Shown: positions 10,565 to 22,641, numbered from the stretch's first letter. The stretch: 64,000 bases of DNA from Cyrtodaria siliqua (GCA_037043455.1 JAWPHD010011200.1:1-64000); one strand, 5' to 3'. Translations and numbers: made by a program. The notes: a model not told the origin generated them from the letters alone.

Positions 10565-11057
10565 ATGCTGCACCACTTTTTGTGAAGCACAGTTTGAAGT
10601 GTACCTCAGAATTCAAAAAGAAGGTGGTTACTTTCAGTTTGGAAAATATTTTAGAAAAAAAGCAAGTCACGCCATCATCTAAGGCCCATTTTTGTGCTGC
10701 ACTGGGCCTGACTAATACCGCATTAGGATTGGATCTTTTCGTGTAGGTATATATTAACTGACCTATGTAAAAATATTCGTGGTCTAGGTCTGTCTGGTAT
10801 AGTTCTTGAAAATAAAGTAGACTAAATGGTTTATTTGGATGTGTGTTATTTATTAAATGCCAATACAGCTTTAATGTAACCCTATGAAAATGCAATAAAC
10901 AAAATAACCCCCATTCTCAACATCTGGTACACTGCTTCGCAGCAATATTCGAATGTAAATCGAAGGTTTCCATATTGGTTACTTCATCGCGCCTTAGATT
11001 CCCGCCAAAACAAATTTGCATTCAAAATCGAAGTTATTATCCAAATTTTGTAATGCC
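10565..11057. other. Unannotated stretch
   Basis: Contains a 113-codon open frame on the minus strand (10554-10895) that I rejected as a gene, because all six differences from the B' copy change the protein. Nothing else is recognised. Confidence 0.6.
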
Positions 11058-11413
11058 CAGTGTTTTTTTTTTATAAGTTTTGTGAATGCAGCCTGCGCCT
11101 GTGCCATTGTGAAAAATAGCAGCTTTTTTCTAGTAATTGTGAAAATTGTGAAATATTATAACAAAAGAAAAAGAAACTTTTTTCACTTTTATTTTCACAG
11201 TTTAATATCCCTTGGTTTTAAGTTTTGTTTATGGTAAATACAGACTAGTTTTGACACCAGCTTATATTAAGACTAGTATCCTTACTGCCTGTTTTTTTTA
11301 ATGTGTTTTTTTTCAGATTGTGAATTTTTTGGATATAATTGTGAAAAAAGTATACTTTTTGGCATTGTGAAGGGGCCGAATAACGGCCCCAAATTAGGCA
11401 TAAAAAAACACTG
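11058..11413. mobile_element. 356-bp CAGTG-ended TIR element (hAT-like MITE)
   Basis: The ends are inverted: CAGTGTTTTTTT at 11058 and AAAAAAACACTG ending at 11413. The interior is AT-rich with repeated attgtgaaaa and has no coding frame. It is flanked on both sides by atgcc, a possible 5-bp target duplication. B' lacks it and reads gtaatgcattgccg across the site (about 51838-51851). CAGTG-type ends suggest the hAT superfamily; the 5-bp duplication suggests the hAT5 type. Confidence 0.8.
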
Positions 11414-12360
11414 ATGCCGTTTAGCTAATTGCTCCATCTATAGTATAATATGTACATGAAAGCAGTGATAAAACATTAATCAGTATCGTAAATAACAAAC
11501 ATGCAATGCAAATCATCAACGACAAGAGTCATATTGTTTATATAGGAACAAACAGCTTAGCAACAGTGCACTATTTTCTGTGCCGTTGCCTTCCGGTTAA
11601 CAAAACTTCAATATTTTGAACATATCGAAGCGTCGTGATACACACGGGATTGGCCGAGAGTTCACTATTGAATAACTCCAAATGGTGACGAATGCGACGT
11701 CGTCGTATTTTGGTTCCTATGGCAACCATTTACCAACGTTGCGTTTTGAGTGGACTTTATTTTTGAAAAGTAAATTGAAAGGCCTTACAAATGGTACATA
11801 TGTTCTTGATAACAATTTCAACCGTTACTGAGATATAGATGGTTATTGGCGATCGATAGAAGATGATGAAAACATGATTGTGATAAAGTTTCAAAATGGT
11901 CATACAATATTTGTATTTTTGAAGATTTTTTCCACTTTTTAAGCGTCTGGCGTCTCTGACGCCATCACGTTATGACGTCATGACCCCGCATGACCTTCTT
12001 GCACAACTAGACCATGACCTTTACAATCTGTGAAAGTTTCATTCAAATCCGACCATAAATGTCTGAGATCTAGCGATAACATGATTTTCATCATGACGTC
12101 ACTGGCGGCCATCTTGGATGATGTCATGACCCCAAAAGCTTCACGGCACTTTTCCAGAATGAGCTCTATCACTGTGTAAACTTTACAGGCCCTGCGACCA
12201 GTCTTACTATGAAAAGTGGCGGTGAGAAAAATAAAGTTAAAATGTTGCCGAACAATAACAATAGGTCTTTCCACTGGAAGGTGGAAAGCCCTAATTATGG
12301 CAAATTGACGACGTTGTTTGATGAGCAAAGAGACTAGCGACGCATGTCGTAATGATTAGG
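11414..12360. repeat. Dispersed non-coding repeat with CRE sites and a hairpin
   Basis: From about 11960 this carries atgacgtcatgac, 'ctgtgaaagtttcattcaaatcc' and related motifs that recur at 49780-50035, so it is interspersed. TGACGTCA occurs at 11973-11980 and 12094-12101. A hairpin with a 13-bp stem (one mismatch) and a 6-base loop lies at 12262-12293 (arms taggtctttccac and gtggaaagcccta). B' copy of the repeat part: 52370-52740. Confidence 0.6.
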
Positions 12361-13010
12361 TGTGCATTTGTTTTTATTTCAAAATGCCATATTTGTTATA
12401 AAAAAAATTAATGCGAGATCAATTACGGAATGGCGTGTTATTGCTTCGACCTTGGCTAATTTCGATAATTATTCGAAGAATTGGCATCTCAAAAAGATCT
12501 CAAAAAGATAAATAACAGATGAAAAAAACTACATACCAGTTAGATTTAGGCATAAACCGTGCTAATAATTTCCAACACAGAAAAATGAGCTTGCTGATTT
12601 ATCTATGTGAAGATTCAAGTCTATAACGAAAGTGAAAGTAGGAAAAATGAATGCATCTTACTTTTTTTAGCTGGTGTAGTCTATAACAAAAGTAAAACTA
12701 GAAAAACGTTTTGAACGACCTAATGCATTTTTTTTACCTGCATGGGGAGTGCCCTTTTGTAATTACTGCACTAGGAGCATCATGTACGTCTAATTCCATA
12801 GGGTCTAACAATATTTAATATTACCTTGTTGGCACCCGGTTCATCTAATTCCCTACCCCATGTTCTTCAGTGATGTCTTATCCTCGGGGTATCTCCGTCG
12901 ACAACCCCCTCCCACCGGTGGAGGAAAACACTGATATGTGCATCATAATGGTAACAATCTACAGCTCTGATGCTTCCTAATTTAAGGGAGAGAGCTGTAA
13001 TTTAAGGGAG
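12361..13010. other. Unannotated stretch
   Basis: No gene. A 14-bp direct duplication (aatttaagggagag) lies just before the SINE, near 12979-13012. Duplicated in B'. Confidence 0.5.
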
Positions 13011-13290
13011 AGGGCTGGCGTGGCGCAGTCGGTAGCGCTGTGGATTTGTAACCGGAAGCCCCGGTTTCAATCCTCCGTGGTGCCACTGAGTTCCGTCGGT
13101 GTGTTCTTGGGCAAGACACTTTTCCTTAGCCTCGTCTGTCAGATGCGGACGTAAACCGGGCGGTCCCGTGTATCAGCTATCCTCCGAATGCGTTAAAGAA
13201 CCATAGGAATCTATTCGATAATAAGAGTAGGGCAGGTTCCCGGATTCCTATGTATCCTTCCCCTCTCTCTGGGGCGGCTCTAAATAACCT
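13011..13290 (+). mobile_element. tRNA-derived SINE, family 1
   Basis: A tRNA-like head has pol III A box TGGCGCAGTCGG (13021-13032) and B box GGTTTCAATCC (13063-13073). A central domain with cttgggcaagacactt, of the kind shared among invertebrate SINEs, follows, then an LINE-like 3' part (ccataggaatctattc, ggcggctctaaataacct). The same family lies complete on the minus strand at 41716-42022. B' copy: 53443-53722, with one A-box change. Confidence 0.85.
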
Positions 13291-13360
13291 GTGGATTTTG
13301 TGGATTTTCCAGAGTCTCAAGGTTATGTTTTTCCTCAGAGTGTTTTTAGACAGGAAAAAT

Positions 13361-13940
13361 CCAGGGGGGTATTTTTTTGATTTTTTTAGGGGGTGTGGTA
13401 AAGGAAGTTTTTTTTAGATTTTTCTAGGGGTGGGAGTAAGGAAGGGATTTCCAGGGTGTGGGGTTGGATTTGAGAAGAAAAACTTACTAAGAGTGCGGCA
13501 GGGGGAGTATACTTCAAAATTTCCGGCGTGGGTGGTAAAAGAAACGGTTTATATCATGGGGGTGGTATTTTGAAGAGAAAAAATCCTGGGGGTTGGGCGT
13601 AGGCTAAGGTGGAGTACGCCAAAAGGACACACATTAAATTATATATAAATCCAGGGGGTATTTTTTTGATTTTTTTAAGGGGTGTGGTCAAGGAAGTTTT
13701 TTTTAGAATTTTCTAGTGGGGGGAGTAAGGAAGGGATTTCCAGGGTGTGGGGTTGGATTTGAGAAGAAAAACTTACTAAGAGTGCGGCGGGGGAGTATAC
13801 TGCAGAATGGCAGGGGGAGTATACTGCAAAATTTCCGGCGTGGTTGGTAAAAGAAACGGTTTTCATCATGGGGGTGGTATTTTGAAGAGAAAAAATCCTG
13901 GGGGTTGGGCGTAGGCTAAGGTGGAGTACGGATACAATCG
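13361..13940. repeat. 290-bp tandem duplication, B only
   Basis: The segment starting ccaggggggtattttt at 13361 starts again at 13651. Both units carry gggagtaaggaagggatttc, tttccggcgtgg and tggagtacg. B' has one unit, starting near 53793, which resembles the second unit here because both carry the extra cagaatggcagggg segment. Confidence 0.85.
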
Positions 13941-13959
13941 CCAAAAGAACACTCATTAA

Positions 13960-16900
13960 ATTATATATAAAACATTAAATGCAGTACATAGTAAAAACAT
14001 TAAAATTAAATGGAGTGTCAGACATGTTGTTTTCAAATTTCAGAAATGATTAATACCTCTTGCACTCGTAGAAAATTGGCGGTAAAACAAAACATTCGCT
14101 TTCCGAATCCCATCGGCAACTCAAATCATTTCCACCACACTTCATCTAGACTCGATAAATGACAATAAAAGTTCAAATATGTCCGTTTTAGTAGAAGGTA
14201 GTACATTTACTGCCACACCGTTTAAATATTTTTAATATCTCGTCAAATCACGCGAAGTTTCATTGACAGAAAACATACATTGGTAAAAAAATATATACAT
14301 ACCTCAGTAGACAGCACATTTATGAATTAAAACATATTTTCACAGCGTCAAACAGCATATGTTCTTGAAGTCAAAGAATTGTTACAGTGGGATCTCCTCG
14401 TATTTTAGTCAGTTATTAACGATAAGGCACTTTAAATCTTTGCACAACGGCTGTTGTGCAAAAATCCCGGGATTTTCCTTTTGGCTGGATCGTGACGTTG
14501 TGTGGAGGAAGGCACGAACGATAACTCTACGTCACGTGACGGGACTAGAGTAGAACGTGTTGTTCGCCAACCTAATTGGATACTATTGGTATATCAAGGG
14601 AGGTAAAAACAAACACCCAAAGCATTGAGCAAAATAGCCTCAGACCCAATCGTGTAGACCACTGCGACCTCGCGCCAAGGAAAGAACGTACAAAACAACA
14701 GTTTGGACTCACCCTACCCTTGTCATGTCTTGACTTGTCTTCCAAGCTGTGGCCGTGATCGTCTACAGTCGCCTTGATGGATCAGAGGGTGGTACACAAT
14801 TCTAAAATAATAAGTAGAGATTTAGGATATCATAATAATGATAACTTATTGATTCTTTCCCTCCGTAGTCGCCCAAAATCCCACTACTCTGAAAACCAGC
14901 TGTCGCAGGATGACCCTAGTGGTTGGGGCTAACTCAGGAAAGAATCAAGTACGGTGAATGCATTTACATAAGTTTAATGCAACTTTTAAAATATGATAAA
15001 TATATATACAATTATCTAAAAAAACAAGCGAATACACAGATGACATATGAAAAGACTGTTCTCGTGAACGTTTAAGACGTTCTTAGAATTATTACAAATA
15101 CTGAATGTGTCGACTGATTATATACGACACTAAAGTTATAACAATGTTGATCTATGATCTAGCGCAATAACTGTGATTCGCGAGAGCTCATGAAGATGAT
15201 GATGCGCGAATCCAATGAGTGATTGTCATCAAATGCCTTCTATAAGTGTTGATGACGCGATATGTATGATGATTAACCTCCACTGAGGCTGTGGATGATG
15301 TTCCTCCAGTGAGGACTGATAACGGGCCCACCTCGTGTCCCGGGGGTTGTCGCTACTAGAACCTGGCCATGCTGCGCAGGTACGGGGACCGTCTCCACCG
15401 CTACTAACGTTATGCGTGGAAGCTTAGCTCCACTCCGGAAGGCATATATCCAAACCTGGATGGCTTATATCCAACCCTGGATGGCTTAGGCTGTAATTAT
15501 ACATAGGTTTTAGATGTCGGTTGATAAACATAACAATCTTGCTTAATTATCATTACCCAAACAAATCAATATTTAATAAATAGATGTAAGCTGTACTAAT
15601 GATGAGTAGCAATGTATACATATTCTACAACGCCATGTATACGACATGTACGTCGCTGTTAACCAATGCCCCTAATACATGTAATATACAACGTTATCAA
15701 ATCACTCGTATATTACACTTACTGAGTTATGCATGCACACATGTATGTCAACTAATGCCCATATTATACAACGCTATGCATACGCGTCAAACATTTATAC
15801 TAGTCACTCATCTCATTGTTAACTTATGTTAAAAATCGTGTATTACAATCACCGAGTAATACGCCAACGTTAACTAATGCACCTATTATCCACTGTTATC
15901 AAATTAATATTGTTTTACAACTAATAATCAATGATCAATTACAATAATTACATCTAATAAAGTAACTTAAAAATCATATGCTAGTGTCAAGTGAATGGTT
16001 GAGAAACATCAAAGCTAACCGGATGTCATAACCTCGCCAAACAAGATGGCGCCGCCCACTGAATAGAAATGTACGATAAAAGTTAATGAAATAAATACTG
16101 ACCACATATTGCCTGTGAATTTCGCCGTCCAACTCCTGCTCCAAACAAAGCAACTATCAAGCAATCCCGGCCAGAACTAGAAGACAATGGATTTTATAGC
16201 AAACGTTACGCCCAAACCATTATTTTCCCCGTTCAGTCCGTGACATATGTGGCTAAATTCGCAGTATTAAATTCTAGACGAAAGGACCCTTACACAATTT
16301 TGCCTTTCAAGGAAATAGACCTATACTTTTACATGCATTAGCACAAAATAAACTTATTAAACGGGCCTTCCGGACGTCCTATGGCGGCCACTTAAAATGT
16401 GCACGGTTTTCCGTGTTACCTGAATATATCATGAACATTGTGAATTTGGTTCAACTAAACAATGAATTAGGGTGTAACTAACAGCTGCTTACAAGAGCTA
16501 TGTGCGACCAATACGCTCTACCCGTGACATTTTGTGACGAAGACGAAGATGTTAGTTTATTTTCAAGAACATAGGTAATAGAGGATCTTATATGAGAGCT
16601 GACAGAGCTTAAAGTGATCCCTAAGTGGCTGCCATGTCCACTGGCACAGATATATATATTATAGGGAGGTCAAGTGTAGTTTAAATGTTGGATATACTCA
16701 GGTCATTCAACTGAAAAAGTGATCAATTGTTTAATAGGCATGCCAAACATATAATACATAATCAAGATTGCTGTGTGTCCCTTTAAGGTCCATAATTAAT
16801 ATGTTAATAAAATAATTTACAACCCTATGCTGTTTTTTTGTTAAAGTTGTGTCACAGGTTTTGAACATAGTTCAGCATCAACACGTATTCTCCGTTATAT

Positions 16901-18143
16901 GTACATGTAACAGTCAGTTCAATAAAACTATGTACTTCAACGTCTCAAATGGAATGATGAGTGTTTTTTTTATTGATTATGAAATAAGCAAAACTACTTT
17001 TTAACATCACTCTCATTGGCATGGATGACAGCGCTAAATGCATGTGGGAGGAAACCAGCATGCACAGATCCTTGTGAAAAGCTTGAGTGTCAATTAGTGT
17101 TGAGAACAAGAACTGTAGATGTAGTTCAAGATAATCCATTCAATGTATTGTTTAATATTTGGATCCATAACAGTTGTATACCATAACCTTGTGATTTGTG
17201 AAAATGGCAGCAACTTGTCTGAAAAATAAAGAAAATGCAAACACTGAGTAGTACAACTTAAATATCTGCTGTACATGAAATACTAAAACTTGATCACTTT
17301 TAATAATATACAAAAAAAATTATTTTATATAGAACCTATACAGGCAAATAAAATAAAAATTAAACCTGTGTTTACATATCATTGTCAATTAAAGTGGGCC
17401 GGTATATTTATTTGGTATCAAATATTTACTCGTTATCATTTTTTTACTCCATGAATTATATTTAGACCACAAGAACATTAAATAAGAAAAATCTGACTGA
17501 CTGCAGGCTTAAACATATTAAAACAGATTATATTATTTTTTACCTCAGAATAACTGATTATTATTTTATTCCCAATAAAAAGAGCAGTCAGCAGTGTATT
17601 AAGGGAGTTGGTCTGGTTTAATACAATAAACACAGACCTGTATATTTAATTCGGTCTTAGTCAATATAAAATTTACTGAAAAAGATTACCAAATGTTTGT
17701 TTTTTCAATACTGAGAACGTATGTATTGTTTAAGATCCTTTTCATGCTTTAATACTGTCTCTCAGTTTCACCTTTCAAGGCAAGGTTTCCAGGTGTTTTA
17801 ACTATATTTATCTAAAAAAAAAAATATATATTTGTTTGGCATTGATGTGAATGCTACCCCACAATACAAATAAGTTCTGCTTACAAACCTCTATGAAATC
17901 CATCTTCTTTTTGTGAGCTCCTCCAACCTCACTTCATCCAACCAAGAGTCGCATTTCAGATCCGAATATGTAAGATGCAGGCATCATGTCTAATGTCTCC
18001 CTTTGAAAAAAAAAATGAAACAGTGTATAAACGCAATTGCCAAATTTTCATTTGGATCTGAACATTTCGCTGAAATTAAATAATAGATAGATAGATCTAT
18101 GTATTCAATTCTTATTTCTATGTACTGTTACTTAGAAAATGTG
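13960..18143. other. Long stretch without a recognisable gene
   Basis: About 4.2 kb, conserved in B' (about 54090-58160) with small indels. It holds a degenerate direct repeat (aactaatgcccctatta with acaacgttatcaaatcact) at about 15655-15910, and AATAAA-like signals without a frame attached. One 40-bp segment near 15260-15300 is missing in B', and a ~70-bp segment near 17400-17470 is much reduced there. I found no splice-bounded coding exon. Confidence 0.5.
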
Positions 18144-18148
18144 TTCAA

Positions 18149-18479
18149 CAGGGCTTTTTTCCATAAAATTGGGAAGAGGCCCAGGCCTGTCCATTTTGGG
18201 AAAAAAAGACGAGCTTATTTCTCATTTTGGGAAAGATGTAAGATTTTACCAATTAATTAAATATGACAATACTATGCTTTATTTATATTTTCAGCCAACA
18301 GTTATTATAATTACTGTTTCTCAGTCAGAACTGACTCCACAGACTTTTCTCAAATTCTGAGACACTGATGCTTTCTGATTGGCAAAATTTTCTGCCACAA
18401 TTGGGGAAAAAACAGTCAAGTTCTCAATTGGGAAAGAGGCCTTTTAGAGGTCTCTGTTACATAAGGTAAAAAAGCCCTG
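18149..18479. mobile_element. CAGGG-ended TIR element (hAT-like MITE)
   Basis: Inverted ends CAGGGCTTTTTT (18149) and AAAAAAGCCCTG (ending 18479) with a non-coding interior rich in ttttgggaaa motifs. Flanks are ttcaa and ttcat here and a perfect ttcat pair in B' (58163-58167 and 58463-58467), which supports a 5-bp target duplication. Present in both copies, so it predates the duplication. Confidence 0.8.
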
Positions 18480-18592
18480 TTCATGGTACACAGATCACTT
18501 TAGCGGAGTCAATCACATAAAATAGAACTGGGATGTAGTGTATATTTTGATTTTAATTGAAAACCAAGCGTTGCAGTATTTAGCATATCATT

Positions 18593-19230
18593 TTAAGTAG
18601 GGTTGTAGATAAATATGCGGGAGGGACGTAGAAGAGAGGGGAAGGGGGTTGGGGATAGTGGTGGGGGAAGCATGGCCTTTTTACCAGTTTTGGGGAAGGG
18701 GCCTTTTGTTCTTAACTGGGGGTGGAATCCATAAATGGGGAATGAAAATTCCAAGGTCAGTTTAAAAAGTGGGAAAATCTGCATGATTTTAAAAGCAATG
18801 AGAGTGGGGAATGGGCCTTTTACAGGCCGCTGCAAATAAGGGTAAAAGGTCCATGGGGAGGGTATGCGTCAGCTGCCTGTGGGTAAATGTCGATAAGGGG
18901 GTGGCAGGGGTGTGGTTTAAGAATTGCTGTGTCCCATGGCCATGCAGCATATGTGGGGTTTGACACTGGCCATTACAGGCATACCATAAGGTGTACCCCT
19001 TCACAGGGTTTAGGGCTGAGGGTCTCCCAGCGGTTTTGGGGAACAAGGAAACATGACCATTTATTTTTGGGAAACAATGGAACATTGTATGTTATTGGTA
19101 ATATTTTTGAGGAACATTGGAAACATATTTTTGGGGAACAAAGCAAAATGTTTTGGGGATCACCCGTATTGTCAGGGAACAAGGGAACATGGACCACCCC
19201 TGGGAAGGCCTCATGTCTATGACTACAGGT
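18593..19230. repeat. G-rich low-complexity and degenerate repeats
   Basis: G-rich tracts (agaggggaagggggttgggg) are followed from about 19030 by loose repeats of ttttggggaacaa and ggaaacat. Open frames occur on both strands at once and reflect the low complexity. Both copies carry it (58575-59225). Confidence 0.6.
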
Positions 19231-19264
19231 CTTGTTATACAAACAAGAATGATTCTGAGAGAGG

Positions 19265-19412
19265 AATCATATGAATAATTCAATGAAATCAACATCTGTC
19301 ACGGCTGATCCAGTTCTGTTTACTATTTACAGTTTGCTCTCAGAATCATATGAATAATTCAATGAAATCAACATCTGTCACGGCTGATCCAGTTCTGTTT
19401 ACTATTTACAGT
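19265..19412. repeat. 79-bp direct duplication
   Basis: aatcatatgaataattcaat at 19265 recurs at 19344, with identical following sequence through ctgtttactatttacagt. It is also doubled in B' (59253-59401), so it is older than the large duplication. Confidence 0.9.
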
Positions 19413-20417
19413 GTGTCAACATTAACACCATCGACGACGATGTGCTTGGCAAATGTCAAGAAAACACTGCATAAACAAACGAAAAAAAGAGTTGTACATG
19501 TACACATTTGAACTCACGTGTTATTTGCCTGCAGAGTTCTAAGACAGTCAACTGTTTCCTTCATTACGTTAACCTGTGTATATTTCCAATTGTTTATCAC
19601 AGCGTGAACACCCTGCATCAGATATCGCTATCAAAACTCAGTGGATTCAACGTTTACTAACTTGTAAACACATTCTACGTATTGATGACGTATTCCAAAA
19701 CTGACATTTTACAAAAAGTGTTCACTCCTGTGAACTAGGTACGCGTAAAATTGATAACTGCGGTTTGAATCGACGTTTTTACAAAAAGAAAATGGCGGCG
19801 TTTTGTGATTTTTTAATGAAATAGTCCGGCAACACTAAAAAAATAATCCCTGTCGCGGAGTATCAAAATGATCAAAAAAGCTGAAAAATTAGTTCCTGGC
19901 GTTCCCACAGACTCTTGTGCGTTTATTTACAACATGACGTAACGCAAACGTCGACTTTAAGCGCGTGAAAAAACGCGCGAATAAATGTGCTAATCGCCAG
20001 TCATGCTAGTGGGCGCTTTAATTGGCCTAATCTGCCCAGACCGATATCTGCAAGTAAGACATATGCATAATACGGTCTAGCTGGCCGAGACTAACCATTC
20101 AATGGCCAGCGGCTTATGATCCCAGTTTCAATAAAATATATATATGATAGTCAGATCTACAAAATACAGTTAATTTATTACATTTCTATGGATACAAGAT
20201 TGAGATTTCTCAGCGATGGCATATTCATGATCGTTAATTATTATTAACTCCGAACTCAAAAATAAATTTGACGTTGAGCCAAGACGTTAATAAAGTGTTG
20301 CTGACGTCCACATCATCTGTCGATAAGTTCAGTTACACGACAATTAGGTTAAAAGCATACAAACACTGATTTAAATTATGACAAATATATTATTCAACTG
20401 CTGGGTTTAATTGAAAA
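19413..20417. other. Unannotated stretch
   Basis: No gene supported. An ATG in strong context (aaaATGGCGGCG, 19792) opens only 10 codons here and 15 in B' (59782), with no splice donor after it. Confidence 0.5.
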
Positions 20418-20533
20418 ATCATTCACTCGATGGTAGGCGTGTTTTTTTCACTCACGCTTGTTCGTGAATAAAAACACACACACAATTCTACCATCTCAAA
20501 GGATTTCCATTATTCATTTCTTCAGTGAATGAT
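20418..20533. repeat. Foldback hairpin
   Basis: Three nested inverted pairs are in register: atcattcact with agtgaatgat, gatggtag with ctaccatc, and gtgtttttttcactcacg with cgtgaataaaaacac. This gives an interrupted stem of about 116 bp. It is conserved with small changes in B' (60400-60514). Probably a small foldback element. Confidence 0.65.
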
Positions 20534-20899
20534 CAAACATCTGCCAAAGGCCGTAAAACTCATTTAAGAATCTAGTCAAATTCGCTATCAGTCTGAGCTA
20601 AATAAAATCGGCATTACTCTCACACATCTCTGACATATTTCATGTTTTTAAAGGGGCGATCCTGACGAATTCTCCGATTTTAGTTGACATTTGTTAATAT
20701 AATATTGTTCTAGTACACCTATAATTAATTATGAATGAAAACATGAAATGTGTAATAAATATAAACTTTCTTTGTTGATAACAATTTGGCGCAGATCCTT
20801 ACCGGATGTCGTCCAGAATCACTCCCCAGTGTGACGTCCTTTCCTGAGTGACTTGACATTAATCGCAAAACGAATCAATACATGATAACTAAAAACAGC

Positions 20900-21026
20900 T
20901 TAAAAAGCTCGTAGTTGGATCTCGGGTCCAGGCTTGCGGTCCGCCTCGCGGCGGTTACTGCTCGTCCTGACCTACCTCCCGGTGCTCTTGATTGAGTGTC
21001 TCGGGCGGCCGGAACGTTTACTTTGA
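20900..21026 (+). rRNA. 18S rRNA fragment (V4 region), displaced
   Basis: 127 bp of the small-subunit rRNA: ttaaaaagctcgtagttgg, then tctcgggtccaggcttgcgg, cggcggttactgctcgtcc, cttgattgagtgtctcgg and ggccggaacgtttactttga. This is the highly conserved stretch around V4. The join cccggtgctcttgatt is shorter than the usual metazoan form, which from memory has about 11 more bases there bounded by ggt repeats, so a small internal deletion is likely. It sits inside a 166-bp insert (20861-21026). B' has 14 bases (60805-60818) in its place. It is far too short to be functional. Confidence 0.93.
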
Positions 21027-21548
21027 TGTACACTTATCATGCTTATAATGAAACACTAGAAATGCTAAACATTCCTGTTTAATGTATCACGGACTGATAC
21101 GTATGTGACACGCTAAGTTATACGTTTTCCATAAAAGAGATAGGAGGAAGCCATTTTGACAGTCGGAGAGGTCAATATACTTTATGGTATTAATTGATAA
21201 TACAGTCCAATCAACATTAGTTTCGTATTATGGAATATAAATCGTAGGGCCAGTTTACACAGAAGATTCTTTATTCGCACTACGTCTAGTGGGGTCGAGT
21301 TTATCCCGACATATACATTCATTTTAACATTTTACAATAAGTCATAATGACGCATGAGCAAAACGTTTAAATAATAAATTGTAAATCAGTGTTACTATAT
21401 ATTTTACAATTTTCAACTAACATAATAGTCTAGAATATCACTTACATATAGATGTGTGCTGATAATGTGTGATGATTATAGTATTGGACAGGAAAGTATA
21501 TAATGATGTACTTATATATACATATGCTTAATATGTACTAGTATATGT
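21027..21548. other. Unannotated stretch with a copy-specific segment
   Basis: No gene. About 137 bp (21163-21299) occurs here and is missing from B', where the flanks join at attttga-gtttatccc (near 60945-60960). The shared bases ga at the join suggest a microhomology deletion in B', or an insertion here. Confidence 0.55.
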
Positions 21549-22037
21549 ATGTTCATAAAAGGAGACGCATTTGGAGAATTTCCACTATGTATTGTATGTA
21601 CAATATGCTGCTGTTAATCGAATGGTATATGGCTACGTAAGACCTTTCCTTTCGGAAAAAAAGCTAAAACAATACATAACCATGATAACACAGCAAATAA
21701 ATATTCCTTCAAAGTGTCATTCTTGACAGAGTACGCGTTTGCTTCAAGCATTGAGCAAATTTAGGATGCAATATCTTGCAAAGTCTTTACGTTAAGTACA
21801 GTACTTACTGAATGGCTCAGTTTTTCGAAGAGGAACTTCAACATTTGTGAATTTCTTGTTACAATGTGTGCTGTGTTTAAAACGTCTACAGCATCACAGA
21901 TGTGTCCTTTCTCTAACTAACTGCAACTTATTTTTACAAAACATCTTGGGATTTCTTTGGAATATTATGTGGAATTAAGTGTGCATTATATACACATTAA
22001 TATATAGCGGATATTCCCGATTTGCGTTTCTCTACAG
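21549..22037. mobile_element. Old, eroded TIR element (same family as 61159-62075)
   Basis: The left end (aaaaggagacgcatttgg, aatttccactatgtattg) and right end (aatatatagcggatattccc, gcgtttctctacag then TA) are eroded versions of the 46-bp TIRs of the young B' insertion. The interiors also share gaggaacttcaacatttgtg and cctttctctaactaactgca. Present in B' at 62122-62602. Confidence 0.65.
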
Positions 22038-22278
22038 TATACATTTAAAACTACAACACTTTTCTGAACTTTATAAGCATATATTGCCAACATTTTGACA
22101 TTATAATCATGTTTTGATTTAAGTAAAAATTACTTTGATTCCTAGAGTCCAATAACATATATCGTACAAAAGCCAGCGCCAATTATGCCGATTGAAAAAG
22201 TCGTAACACATGTTGAATAAATATTACAATTCGTTGACAGAGTTAAAATTAAAACCTAGTCTTAACTCCATTTCAATC
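22038..22278. other. Unannotated spacer
   Basis: AT-rich, nothing recognised. Conserved in B'. Confidence 0.4.
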
Positions 22279-22284
22279 CAAAAC

Positions 22285-22635
22285 TATGGTGGCATATAAC
22301 TGCCGTCGAGATAATTTAGTCGCGATACTTTTTTCAGCCATTAAGACGACTTTTAAGCCCTAATAATTCGACTGATAAGAACAAAGTCTAGATAAGTATC
22401 ACTACAAACGTTTAACAATGAAGTCATGATAATGCGCTAAAGTGATATGCTCGATTAATATGTCACGTTAGTTGTTAATCTTCGGATCACTCGGATTTTA
22501 AGGGAGAGGATAGACTGCCTCACTGCGCAAGTCCCGTTTCACTCACGACTTAACGGCGAGTTAGCAAATGTCGTGTTAATAGCTGAAAAAAGTATCGCGA
22601 CTAATTTACCACGACGGCAGTTATATGCCACCATA
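22285..22635. mobile_element. Foldback TIR element with caaaac target duplication
   Basis: A perfect 24-bp inverted end pair (22285-22308 with 22612-22635, starting TATGGTGGCATATAA) extends imperfectly past 50 bp through ttagtcgcgatacttttttc. It is flanked by direct repeats caaaac (22279-22284 and 22636-22641). No coding frame. The B' copy (62850-63306, 457 bp) keeps a longer right arm, so this copy has lost internal sequence. Confidence 0.85.
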
Positions 22636-22641
22636 CAAAAC

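Noticed and set aside
10554..10895. 113-codon open frame on the minus strand, also open in B' (51342-51683)
   Set aside because: All six nucleotide differences between the copies change the protein and none is silent, so there is no sign of selection on a protein. No known motif.
11978..12328. 116-codon frame on the minus strand
   Set aside because: It lies in an interspersed non-coding repeat that recurs at 49781-50035, and it is not kept open in the B' copy.
18887..19222. 111-codon frame in the G-rich region (131 codons in B') and overlapping frames on the other strand
   Set aside because: Low-complexity repeats of ggggaacaa open frames on both strands; lengths differ between copies because of indels, and no domain is seen.
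19792..19836. ATG in strong context (ATGGCGGCG) as a gene start
   Set aside because: Only 10 codons (15 in B') before a stop, with no splice donor between.
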